This document shows, in pieces, positions 1 through 6,979 of a stretch of 9,139 nucleotides of DNA (the first letter of the stretch is position 1; every line of letters begins with the position of its first letter). Under the pieces are notes generated by a model. That model saw only the letters and a program-made list of their open reading frames with translations, had not been told where the DNA came from and did not search any database. Source of the DNA: Candidatus Hydrogenedentota bacterium (GTDB lineage Bacteria; Hydrogenedentota; Hydrogenedentia; Hydrogenedentales; CAITNO01); the NCBI GenBank assembly GCA_011046175.1, contig DSBB01000534.1:1-9139 (forward strand), read 5' to 3'. The translations under genes and the position numbers were made by a program.

Positions 1-789
1 GACCTGTTTCGTCCGGGGCATGGCGACTTTACCTTTTACAAAAAATACGGCTGGCGAGACCACCGCGGCGGCGGACGCCAATCGGGGCGCGAAACGGCAA
101 CGAGGGTGGCGGCGGGCGCGTTTGCACGCAAATTGCTCGAAAATCTGGGCATTCGCATCGTGGCGCATGCCGTTGAAATCGCCGGCATACAAGCGCGCAA
201 GTGTGATTACGACGTCATTGAAGAGAATCCGGTGCGCTGCGCCGACCCGGATATCGCGCCGATGATGGAGGAGGCCATACTGAATGCGCGCGCGTGCAAG
301 GATTCCGTGGGCGGCGTCATTCAGCTTGAAGTGACGGGTTTGCCGCCGGGTCTTGGCGATCCTGTCTTCGGCAAACTCGATGCGCGGCTGTGCAGCGCCA
401 TCATGACCATCGGCGCCGTCAAGGGCGTCGAGGTGGGCGACGGTTTTGCCATTACGCGCCTCACCGGCAGCCAGGCAAATGACTGCATGGCGGACGGCGC
501 GTTCTTGAGCAATCATCATGGCGGCATTCTTGGCGGCATATCAAGCGGCGCGCCTATCATTATGCGTATTGCCGTCAAGCCCACCGCCTCCATCACCACC
601 GTCCAGCAGACATGCACGGTTGCCGGCGAAAATTGCACGGTGGAAGTGCGTGGACGCCATGATCCCTGTATTGTCGTACGAGCTGTGCCGGTGGTCGAAA
701 ATATGGCGGCGTTTGTCTTGCTCGATGCGTTTGAAGTTCAGGCAAAACTTAATCCGGCATGGGCGGAGTCCGTGGGATACGGCGTCTGA
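1..789 (+). CDS. aroC: Chorismate synthase (5' end cut by window)
   Basis: Converts 5-enolpyruvylshikimate-3-phosphate to chorismate, the last common step of the aromatic amino acid and folate pathway, in the cytoplasm with reduced FMN. The reading frame is open from base 1, so the true start lies upstream. The 262 codons present correspond to about the last three quarters of a usual 350-390 residue enzyme. Family signatures are clear, numbered from the first residue seen: FRPGH at 3-7, GGGRQSGRETATRVAAGA starting at 23 (second family signature), SNHHGGILGGISSG at 170-183 (FMN/substrate loop), and GRHDPC at 218-223 followed by a conserved Glu (third signature). The protein ends in YGV without the long C-terminal tail some orthologues have. 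The next gene, nrdD, starts 306 bp downstream under its own promoter, so the two are probably separate transcription units. Identification is very secure. Confidence 0.97.
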   Translation, partial: DLFRPGHGDFTFYKKYGWRDHRGGGRQSGRETATRVAAGAFARKLLENLGIRIVAHAVEIAGIQARKCDYDVIEENPVRCADPDIAPMMEEAILNARACKDSVGGVIQLEVTGLPPGLGDPVFGKLDARLCSAIMTIGAVKGVEVGDGFAITRLTGSQANDCMADGAFLSNHHGGILGGISSGAPIIMRIAVKPTASITTVQQTCTVAGENCTVEVRGRHDPCIVVRAVPVVENMAAFVLLDAFEVQAKLNPAWAESVGYGV

Positions 790-794
790 AAATA

Positions 795-836
795 CCGGCG
801 TGTTGTTCACAGTGTGCTTTGGCGTGCCGGCCTGTT
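795..836 (+). terminator. Possible weak intrinsic terminator after aroC
   Basis: Six bases after the aroC stop, CCGGC (795-799) can pair with GCCGG (826-830). The stem continues inward through 804/821 using several G-U pairs, and is followed by CCTGTTTT. The loop is about 16 nt and the U-tract is short and interrupted, so this is only a candidate. It is placed where an aroC terminator is needed, ahead of the nrdD control region. Confidence 0.3.
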
Positions 837-889
837 TTGCCCAATATAAATTTTCCGTCCAATCGCCCCTAACTCCTTGGCACGGAACC

Positions 890-952
890 TTTTCCCCCGC
901 TTATCCCCCGCCGGAAGCGCTTTGTCCACGGTCTATCCACCGGTTATACACA
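890..952 (+). promoter_or_regulatory. Phased array of DnaA-box-like sites
   Basis: TTATACACA at 944-952 is a perfect match to the DnaA box TTATNCACA. Two same-strand variants precede it at exactly 11-bp steps: TTGTCCACG at 922-930 and CTATCCACC at 933-941, each 7 of 9 to TTATCCACA. Two weaker copies lie upstream: TTATCCCCC at 901-909 and TTTTCCCCC at 890-898, again 11 bp apart. One-helical-turn spacing and common orientation argue for cooperative binding on one DNA face. The strongest box overlaps NrdR box 1 by 5 bp and lies upstream of the nrdD -35. In E. coli DnaA is known to control nrdAB; control of a class III nrdDG operon by DnaA is inference here. Confidence 0.6.
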
Positions 953-963
953 TTATATTGTGG
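948..963 (+). promoter_or_regulatory. NrdR box 1
   Basis: ACACATTATATTGTGG matches the 16-bp NrdR consensus (acaCwAtATaTwGtgt) at about 14 of 16 positions, including the ACAC and TGTG half-sites. NrdR is the nucleotide-sensing repressor of bacterial ribonucleotide reductase operons. The site lies just ahead of nrdD and is the distal member of a pair. It overlaps a perfect DnaA box (944-952). Confidence 0.85.
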
Positions 964-978
964 TGGCATCAAAAAATT

Positions 979-994
979 ACACTTGACTTTGTGG
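979..994 (+). promoter_or_regulatory. NrdR box 2, covering the nrdD -35
   Basis: ACACTTGACTTTGTGG keeps both conserved half-sites (ACAC and TTTGTGG) with a more divergent centre. It begins 31 bp after the start of box 1, with 15 bp between the boxes, which is the three-helical-turn spacing typical of paired NrdR boxes. The -35 hexamer at 983-988 lies wholly inside it, so NrdR binding should block RNA polymerase. Confidence 0.8.
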
Positions 995-1011
995 TTTGCA
1001 AACGTTACAAT
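983..1011 (+). promoter_or_regulatory. Sigma-70 promoter of nrdDG
   Basis: TTGACT (983-988, -35) and TACAAT (1006-1011, -10) are separated by 17 bp, each 5 of 6 to consensus. Transcription should start near 1018, leaving a leader of about 78 nt before nrdD. A perfect 10-bp palindrome, GTTTGCAAAC (994-1003), sits in the spacer and could be a further operator. NrdR box 2 overlaps the -35. The rest of the 790-1095 gap, including the leader, shows no riboswitch or small gene that I can recognise. Confidence 0.8.
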
Positions 1012-1095
1012 GGTGTTCGTTTTCAGGCGCGGCAGTAAGCGTCTGTGCGGTGTTACGGAAAATACAGCGGATGATCGCGGGAGGATACAACGATT

Positions 1096-3336
1096 ATGGA
1101 AGCGGCGGCCTTCGATAAAACGGTGGAGCGTTCACAGGAATCAAACATTTACTTTACACAAATTGAAAAACGGGACGGGCGGGTCGTTCCGTTTGACGCG
1201 GCCAAGATAACCGCGGCGCTCCTGAAGGCGGGAAAAGCGACCGGAGAATTCGGCGTGGACACGGCAAGACAGTTGACCATGCGCGTGCTGGGATTGTATC
1301 AACAATTATATGACGCCGCCGTTCCCACCGTGGAACAGATTCAGGACGTGGTCGAGGAAGTGCTGTTGATGTCGCCTTTCAAAAAAACGGCAAAGGCGTA
1401 CATCCTCCATCGCGATCAACATGCGCGCATTCGCGAACTGGTAGACAAGGCGGATGTGGAGCTCATAGACCGCTATCTTGATCGGCTTGACTGGAAGGTG
1501 CGCGAAAACAGCAATATGGCCTACTCGCTGCAGGGGCTGAACAACTACATCTCAAGCGAAGTCAGCAAGACATACTGGCTGAATAAGATTTACACGCGCG
1601 ACATCCGCGAGGCGCATGGCGCGGGCAATCTGCATATTCACGATTTGGGATTGCTGTCCGTTTATTGTGTGGGATGGGACTTGCAGGATGTGCTGCGCTG
1701 CGGTTTCTGCGGCGCGCCGGGCAAGGCGGAAAGCGCGCCGGCCAAACATTTCCGCACCGCGCTGGGGCAGGTGGTCAATTTCTTTTACACGTTGCAGGGC
1801 GAAGCGGCGGGCGCGCAGGCGTTCAGCAATTTCGACACACTGCTGGCGCCCTTTATCCGGCATGATAAACTCGGTTATAAAGAAGTCAAGCAGGCGTTGC
1901 AGGAGTTTGTATTCAACTTGAACGTCGCAACGAGGGTCGGGTTTCAGACTCCCTTTACAAATCTGACGTTGGACTTGCAGCCGCCAAAAAGCCTTGCCCA
2001 ACAGCCCGTTATCATTGGCGGCGAACTGCAGGCCGCCAACTATGGCGCGTACGCCGATGAAATGCTTATGCTGAACTGCGCCTTTCTCGAAGTGCTGTCC
2101 GAGGGCGACGCCAAAGGGCGGGTGTTCAGTTTTCCGATCCCCACATACAATATCACGCCCGATTTTGACTGGGACGCGCCCGGCCTTGAGAAGTTATGGG
2201 AGGTGACGGCGCGGTACGGCATCCCCTATTTCGCCAATTTTGTCAACTCGGACATGGACGCCGATGACGCGCGCAGCATGTGTTGCCGGCTGCGTTTGGA
2301 CCTGCGCAAACTCGACAAACGCGGCGGCGGCCTGTTCGGCGCAAACCCGCTGACCGGTTCCATCGGCGTCGTCACCATCAACATGCCCCGGCTGGGCTAT
2401 CGCGCCAGCGATGAGCGCGAATTTATGAACCATCTTGACCGGTTGATGGACATCGCCCGCGACAGTCTGGAAACCAAACGGCGCATACTCGAAGCGTTTA
2501 CCGGAAAGAATCTTTATCCCTACACGCGCTTTTATCTCCGTGATGTATACAAGCGATTCGGTTCGTTCTGGCATAATCATTTCAGCACCATCGGCCTGGT
2601 GGGCATGAACGAGGCCTGCCTGAATCTGCTCGGGCGCGATATCGGCACGGAAGAAGGGCGCGATTTCGCGGGGCGCGTGCTTGAACACATGCGCGGGCGG
2701 CTCACCGAATACCAGGAAGACACCGGCAACCTCTACAACCTTGAAGCGACGCCGGCGGAGGGCACTACATACCGCCTCGCCCGCCTCGACCGGGAGCGGT
2801 GCCCGAACATTATTTTCGCCAATAGTGACGACGTGCGCAACGGCGCGGAGCCGTTTTACAGCAATTCAACGCAGTTGCCCGTAAATTATTCCGATGACGT
2901 GTTTCATGTGCTCGAACTGCAGGACGAGTTGCAGTCGCGATATACCGGCGGCACGGTGTTGCATGTGTTTCTGGGCGAATCGGTTGCGGACACGCGCTCC
3001 GTCAAAGCCTTTGTCAAGCGGGTGTGCGAAAATTATTCGCTCCCCTATTTCACCCTCTCTCCCAGTTTCTCCGTGTGTCCAAGCCACGGTTATCTGCGCG
3101 GCGAGCATCCGAAATGTCCGGTATGCGGCGCGGAAACGGAAATCTACTCGCGGATCGTGGGCTACCTGCGTCCAGTCAACCAATGGAACGAGGGAAAACA
3201 AGCGGAATTCTCGATGCGCAGCCGCTACAAAATAGAACCCTGCGCCTGTAAAACGCCGGAATTTGAGACGGTCGAGCATTCCCATGTCAAGTTGCAGGCC
3301 GCGTCCGCGGCTTCCCCCGCATATTCAGGAGAGTAA
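1096..3336 (+). CDS. nrdD: Anaerobic (class III) ribonucleoside-triphosphate reductase
   Basis: Reduces ribonucleoside triphosphates to deoxyribonucleotides without oxygen, using a glycyl radical. The 746-residue protein starts with an ATP-cone allosteric domain at about 22-112 (IEKRDGRVVPFD onward), then the ten-stranded barrel domain with GQVVNFFYTLQGEAAGAQA. SMCCRLRLD contains Cys396-Cys397, one of which should be the thiyl-radical cysteine; GSIGVVTINMPRLGY follows. Near the end a zinc-type motif reads Cys661-x2-His664 ... Cys674-x2-Cys677, and RIVGYLRPV places the glycyl radical at Gly689. The layout resembles the Thermotoga-type enzyme more than the E. coli one. An extra Cys716-x-Cys718 follows the radical site. 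The start is supported by GGGAGGA at 1079-1085. It is the first gene of an operon with nrdG, and control by NrdR is indicated upstream. Confidence 0.97.
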   Translation: MEAAAFDKTVERSQESNIYFTQIEKRDGRVVPFDAAKITAALLKAGKATGEFGVDTARQLTMRVLGLYQQLYDAAVPTVEQIQDVVEEVLLMSPFKKTAKAYILHRDQHARIRELVDKADVELIDRYLDRLDWKVRENSNMAYSLQGLNNYISSEVSKTYWLNKIYTRDIREAHGAGNLHIHDLGLLSVYCVGWDLQDVLRCGFCGAPGKAESAPAKHFRTALGQVVNFFYTLQGEAAGAQAFSNFDTLLAPFIRHDKLGYKEVKQALQEFVFNLNVATRVGFQTPFTNLTLDLQPPKSLAQQPVIIGGELQAANYGAYADEMLMLNCAFLEVLSEGDAKGRVFSFPIPTYNITPDFDWDAPGLEKLWEVTARYGIPYFANFVNSDMDADDARSMCCRLRLDLRKLDKRGGGLFGANPLTGSIGVVTINMPRLGYRASDEREFMNHLDRLMDIARDSLETKRRILEAFTGKNLYPYTRFYLRDVYKRFGSFWHNHFSTIGLVGMNEACLNLLGRDIGTEEGRDFAGRVLEHMRGRLTEYQEDTGNLYNLEATPAEGTTYRLARLDRERCPNIIFANSDDVRNGAEPFYSNSTQLPVNYSDDVFHVLELQDELQSRYTGGTVLHVFLGESVADTRSVKAFVKRVCENYSLPYFTLSPSFSVCPSHGYLRGEHPKCPVCGAETEIYSRIVGYLRPVNQWNEGKQAEFSMRSRYKIEPCACKTPEFETVEHSHVKLQAASAASPAYSGE

Positions 3337-3341
3337 ACAAC

Positions 3342-3971
3342 ATGCGATTCGGCGGATTTCAACCCTTCACATTGAGCGATTACCCCGGGCACGTTGCCGC
3401 CATTGTGTTCACACAAGGCTGCAATTTTAAGTGCCCTTTTTGTCACAATGGCGACTTGCTTTCTTTTGCGCCCTCGGAAAAGGCGCTGTACCCGGAAGAA
3501 GAGATTTTGCGGGTGCTGAAACAACGGCAGGGAAAACTGGAGGGATTGGTGATAAGCGGCGGGGAACCCACTGTCCAGCCCGATCTTCCGCGGTTTGCGG
3601 CGACTGTCAAGACTCTGGGTTATAAAATCAAACTCGATACCAACGGCAGCAATCCGGATATGTTGTCCCGGCTGATAGCCGACAGGCTCTTGGATTACAT
3701 TGCCATGGACATCAAAGCGCCCTTGGCGCGGTACAGCCGCCTCAGCGGCGTGTCGGTCTCCACCCGCGACATTGAAAAAAGCATTGCGTTAATTGCGGGG
3801 GCAAAACTTCCGCATCACTTCCGAACAACAGCGGTAACCCCCTTGTTGTCGCCCGCGGATATGCAAGCCGTCAGAGAATTGGCGCCGCCCGGCTCCGAGC
3901 TCGTGGTTCAACCGTTCCACCCGGAAAACGCCCTTGACCCTTCCCTGCGCGCTGAAGCCGCCAACGGGTGA
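3342..3971 (+). CDS. nrdG: Anaerobic RNR activating protein, radical SAM
   Basis: A 209-residue radical-SAM activase that cleaves S-adenosylmethionine at a [4Fe-4S] cluster to generate the glycyl radical on NrdD. The cluster motif is Cys27-x3-Cys31-x2-Cys34 (GCNFKCPFCHN), followed by the SAM-binding ISGGEPT at 71-77 and DTNGSNP at 99-105. The N-terminal GGFQPFTLSDYPG is typical of the longer NrdG2-type activases rather than the short E. coli form. It starts 5 bp after the nrdD stop; its Shine-Dalgarno sequence AGGAGAG (3327-3333) lies in the last codons of nrdD, so the two genes are co-transcribed and probably translationally coupled. The stop codon faces that of the minus-strand gene at a distance of 3 bp, with no obvious terminator between. 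Confidence 0.95.
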   Translation: MRFGGFQPFTLSDYPGHVAAIVFTQGCNFKCPFCHNGDLLSFAPSEKALYPEEEILRVLKQRQGKLEGLVISGGEPTVQPDLPRFAATVKTLGYKIKLDTNGSNPDMLSRLIADRLLDYIAMDIKAPLARYSRLSGVSVSTRDIEKSIALIAGAKLPHHFRTTAVTPLLSPADMQAVRELAPPGSELVVQPFHPENALDPSLRAEAANG

Positions 3972-3974
3972 TGG

Positions 3975-5834
3975 TTATTCGCGTCGGTCTATCACCGCCT
4001 GCAAGCCGGGAAATCCGGAGACATGCACCCCGTTCATCCGCACACCCGCTTCCCCCCCGTCTACGGAGGGCTCAATCAACAAGCCCGCTGTAACGTCTGT
4101 GTGCTGCGATTCAACACGCAGGTTTTCGACGCGCACCGCCGCAGCGTCTTCAATAACCATTGCGGCGGCGGCGCGGGGCATGACGCCGTCGCTCCGGTAA
4201 AAGACGCGCAACTGATGGACGAACACCTCACGGGCGGCGCCGATATACACCCCCGCCCCGGGCGGGTTGATTATCAAATTATTTTCCAAGGTAACCCCCC
4301 GCAGTAATCGTTCGGCGGCCAGCTGCCCCCCCAGCGCCAAGGTCTTGATTTGTATGGCCGCGCCCCTTGGATTCTCGCCATACCAGCGCGACCGTCCCGC
4401 ATCTTTGATGCTGTTGTTGCGTATGACGATGTCGGCGGGAATTACGCCTTCCGGCCATTCCGGATCATTGCCGACAACAATGCCCAAGCCGCCGACGCCG
4501 TCAATGATGTTGTTTTCAATGACGCCGCGGGGCGCCTTGAGCATCATGCCGTGGCGGCGGTGATTGCGAAACTCGTTGTTGCGGATGATGTAGTCCGCGC
4601 CGCAACGGGACAGATTGTAAACGCTTAACCTGCCCGCCAAGGCGCGAAGGCCGAAAACAGGTTCGGCAAGGGTAATCCGGTATTCCCCTTCCGGGGCGTC
4701 GCGCGCCTCCTCCACCTCAACCTCCGCCAACACGCGCCCCTCTTGCGGATCGAACAACTGCAGCGTATCGCCCCTTTCAATTATCCCGTGGCGACTGGCG
4801 CGGACCACCGTGTCGGAAATCACGCCGGTAACCGTGTTGGGATAGTAATAAATGTTGATGCTGTCGTCGGCCATGCTTTCAAAGCGGCAATTTTCGATAA
4901 TCGGCCCGCGTATGTTCTGTTGGCAGTGAACCCCGTCGCTGTTGGTGGTGAGCAGCCTGTCCGTGCCGGGACGGCGCTCGATAATCATGCCATCCACCGT
5001 AATCCTGTCAGCGGCGACGCTTCCCACGGCAAGACTCTGTGAAGCGTACACGGTGATGTTGCGAACGCCGCAGTCCCGGCTCCGATAAAAAAAGACGCAG
5101 CCGCCACGGCCATGCCGCGCCATGTACACAAACCGATCACCCAGGCGCATGTCGTTCAACCGCTCCCGTTGTTCCTTCACCGGACGCATGCGCCACACCC
5201 TGCGCCCGAGTTTGTTCCAGCTGTCCATGAAAATAAAGTCCGCCGCGCCCGCTTTGAGGCAGGGCGCTTCCGGATCAAAAATCATGCCCCACTGGCCGTA
5301 GGGTTTGGGCGCCTCGGCAAACCATGACTCGTTCAACAACGGATAGCCGCGCTGCGCCACGAAATCAAACCAGCCCTCAGTGGCGTTCACCAGCATGATC
5401 TGGCCCTGCGTGTACGGCAGTGGATCGTGGTCCACGGCCAGGTTCTCGATCCAGACATCGGCGCTGTCCGCGATGAAGAAGCCGCCCTGCCGGGGTTCGG
5501 TCAGCACAATCTCTGTTGCGGCGCCCTCGCCGCAAATAATGAGATGGTTCGCCCTTTCAATGGTAATCGCCGCATTGTGAGAGACGCCGCCGCCCATAAG
5601 ATATCTGCCCCGGTCGAGTTGAATTTGCGCGGGTTCTCCCGCTTCAACAACAGTATTCAAGAGATGCCTGAAGGCCGCCCCCATATCCTCGCCCGTGTCG
5701 GGAAGCACATTGAAAGAACGCGCACGGACAACGGCGTAACGTCGAGCCTCATTTTCCTCCGGCGCCGGAGGTTCCGCCCCGGACGGCTGCAATGCCGCGC
5801 CGAACAATAGCATCATTATGGCAATTTCATGCAT
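3975..5834 (-). CDS. Exported right-handed beta-helix protein, GH110-like
   Basis: A 619-residue exported protein, probably a glycosidase. MHEIAIMMLLFGAALQPSGA looks like a signal peptide cut after Ala20. The mature part opens with VLPDTGED and a GRYLM strand, as in beta-helix glycosidases, and carries many parallel beta-helix turns such as VIENNIIDG, IVIRNNSIKD and VTLENNLIIN. The segment SDGVHCQQNIRG followed by SMADDSINIY gives Asp300, Asp323 and Asp324. As I recall, GH110 alpha-1,3-galactosidases use three aspartates with this same 23-then-1 spacing. That makes GH110 the best guess; a lyase or another PbH1 family remains possible. The start at 5834 is preferred over 5921: GAAGAGG precedes it by 6 bp, the signal peptide begins there, and the likely promoter lies between the two candidates. 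It is divergent from an exported SGNH hydrolase, which suggests joint action on a glycan. Confidence 0.75.
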   Translation of the reverse strand: MHEIAIMMLLFGAALQPSGAEPPAPEENEARRYAVVRARSFNVLPDTGEDMGAAFRHLLNTVVEAGEPAQIQLDRGRYLMGGGVSHNAAITIERANHLIICGEGAATEIVLTEPRQGGFFIADSADVWIENLAVDHDPLPYTQGQIMLVNATEGWFDFVAQRGYPLLNESWFAEAPKPYGQWGMIFDPEAPCLKAGAADFIFMDSWNKLGRRVWRMRPVKEQRERLNDMRLGDRFVYMARHGRGGCVFFYRSRDCGVRNITVYASQSLAVGSVAADRITVDGMIIERRPGTDRLLTTNSDGVHCQQNIRGPIIENCRFESMADDSINIYYYPNTVTGVISDTVVRASRHGIIERGDTLQLFDPQEGRVLAEVEVEEARDAPEGEYRITLAEPVFGLRALAGRLSVYNLSRCGADYIIRNNEFRNHRRHGMMLKAPRGVIENNIIDGVGGLGIVVGNDPEWPEGVIPADIVIRNNSIKDAGRSRWYGENPRGAAIQIKTLALGGQLAAERLLRGVTLENNLIINPPGAGVYIGAAREVFVHQLRVFYRSDGVMPRAAAAMVIEDAAAVRVENLRVESQHTDVTAGLLIEPSVDGGEAGVRMNGVHVSGFPGLQAVIDRRE

Positions 5835-5856
5835 AGTCAACCTCTTCAAACGTGTT

Positions 5857-5886
5857 ATTATAGGCCAATGAATCGCATTGCGCCAA
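5857..5886 (-). promoter_or_regulatory. Promoter of the GH110-like gene, in divergent region
   Basis: On the minus strand, TTGGCG (5886-5881, -35, 4 of 6) and a perfect TATAAT (5862-5857, -10) are 18 bp apart. Transcription would start near 5850, about 16 nt ahead of the ATG at 5834 and downstream of the alternative ATG at 5921, which rules the latter out for this transcript. ATTGGC occurs twice, 18 bp apart, at the -35 and just upstream of the -10, flanking the inverted repeat CAATG/CATTG (5867-5881); these could be a regulator site. The remainder of 5835-6040 shows a small CCGCG/CGCGG hairpin (5984-6000) and no convincing plus-strand sigma-70 promoter. Confidence 0.6.
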
Positions 5887-6040
5887 TATGAGATTATGTT
5901 CCGAAGAAAGCGCAATGACAAACATCCGGCGGCGGGAAAAGCCTGCCGGGCAACAGCGTTGTTTTTTGTAAAAACTGTGCGACCCGCGGCTTGATCGCGG
6001 AAACAATGCGCACATGGAACAACCAGAGTATCAAATTATC

Positions 6041-6949
6041 ATGAAAAAACCCAATCTTCTGAAATGCCTTTGCTTTGCTTGCCTGGCGATCATGCTTTCA
6101 TGTGTCTGCAACAGCGCCGAGCCGCGCATTCTTATTGTGGGAGACAGTTGGGCGCAGACCATAGGAGCGCTCGGGCTGATGGACAAGGCGCTTGCGCAGG
6201 CCGGCTTTGACAACATTTGTTCTGTCGGTGAACCGTGCGCGCTGGGCGGCACGCGCGCCGCCCAGTGGGTCACGCCCGAGTACGGGCGAAAAATCAAGGA
6301 GACGCTTGACGCGCATCCGACGGTGGATATGATACATCTCGTCATCGGCGGAAACGACGTGCTGCGGCGCATCAAAGAACAGAACGTGTTCGAGGTCTGG
6401 ACGGAGGAGGAACGCGCCCGTGAATGGGACGCCGTCGCCCGGCACATCAAACGCATTGTACTCTATTGTCTGGCGTGTGAGCAGGTGCGCCATGTGGTGA
6501 TTGCCGGATATGATTACCTGAACGCCGCCACCGCGCAAGAAGTGTTCGCGCTTCTCGGGCAAAACTTCCAATTCGGCGGAATGACCCAGGCGCAGGTAAA
6601 CCAATGCTTCATCGAACACGAAAGACGCAAACGCGACCTGGCGCTTGAAATCGAAGGCTGCGCTTACATCCATAATCTTGGCCTGATGCAGCATCACTTC
6701 GGCGCCCTCCCCGGCGCGCCCAAGCCTGGCGGTCCGCCGGATTATGCGCCCTTTCCCGGCGGGGCGCCTGCAATGCCCATGCCCGACGCGGCCTTCACCC
6801 CCGTAAACATTGCGGGAAAAGAGTATCCCGGCGACGGCATACACCCCAATGAAGAAGCGCACCTTGTCATGCTCGGAAACGCCATAAACGTTGTCTACAA
6901 GCCTTTCCTGCAAACGTCGGCGCCTTCCGCAACCGCCGCAGCCCAATAG
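6041..6949 (+). CDS. Exported SGNH/GDSL hydrolase
   Basis: A 302-residue secreted serine hydrolase of the SGNH fold, expected to cleave acyl esters (for example acetyl groups on glycans, or lipids); the substrate cannot be read from sequence. MKKPNLLKCLCFACLAIMLS and the following CVCNSA form a signal peptide, with a likely cut after Ala26; there is no good lipobox. Block I is GDSW with the nucleophile Ser36, the block II glycine is probably in ALGGTRAAQW, block III is IGGND with Asn105, and block V is DGIHPN with Asp265 and His268. A Pro/Gly/Met-rich insert occupies about 221-248, just before block V. ATG 6041 is chosen because the Lys-rich signal peptide begins there; an in-frame ATG at 6014 would add nine residues, and neither has a strong ribosome site. 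It is divergent from the GH110-like gene across 206 bp and may serve the same glycan. Confidence 0.85.
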   Translation: MKKPNLLKCLCFACLAIMLSCVCNSAEPRILIVGDSWAQTIGALGLMDKALAQAGFDNICSVGEPCALGGTRAAQWVTPEYGRKIKETLDAHPTVDMIHLVIGGNDVLRRIKEQNVFEVWTEEERAREWDAVARHIKRIVLYCLACEQVRHVVIAGYDYLNAATAQEVFALLGQNFQFGGMTQAQVNQCFIEHERRKRDLALEIEGCAYIHNLGLMQHHFGALPGAPKPGGPPDYAPFPGGAPAMPMPDAAFTPVNIAGKEYPGDGIHPNEEAHLVMLGNAINVVYKPFLQTSAPSATAAAQ

Positions 6950-6979
6950 AATAAAGCCCCGGCAACCATGCGTGAATCG

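Noticed and set aside
970..986. FNR-type site (ATCAA ... TTGA) upstream of nrdD
   Set aside because: The half-sites are in the wrong order and spacing for the FNR consensus TTGAT-N4-ATCAA.
890..1011. Chromosomal replication origin suggested by DnaA boxes next to an AT-rich stretch
   Set aside because: Only one box is perfect, no DnaA-trio or dnaA/dnaN/mnmG neighbours are seen, and the sites overlap NrdR boxes and a promoter. A regulatory role is simpler; GC skew of the full genome would settle it.
518..1210. 230-codon plus-strand frame across the aroC end and the nrdD control region
   Set aside because: It runs out of frame through aroC, the promoter and the start of nrdD, and its protein looks random.
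5835..5921. Longer N-terminus of the beta-helix protein starting at 5921
   Set aside because: It would put 29 charged residues before the signal peptide, has no better ribosome site, and begins upstream of the likely transcription start near 5850.
5941..5972. Terminator-like CAAC/GTTG hairpin followed by six T's in the divergent region
   Set aside because: The stem has only 4 bp and no plus-strand gene ends upstream of it.
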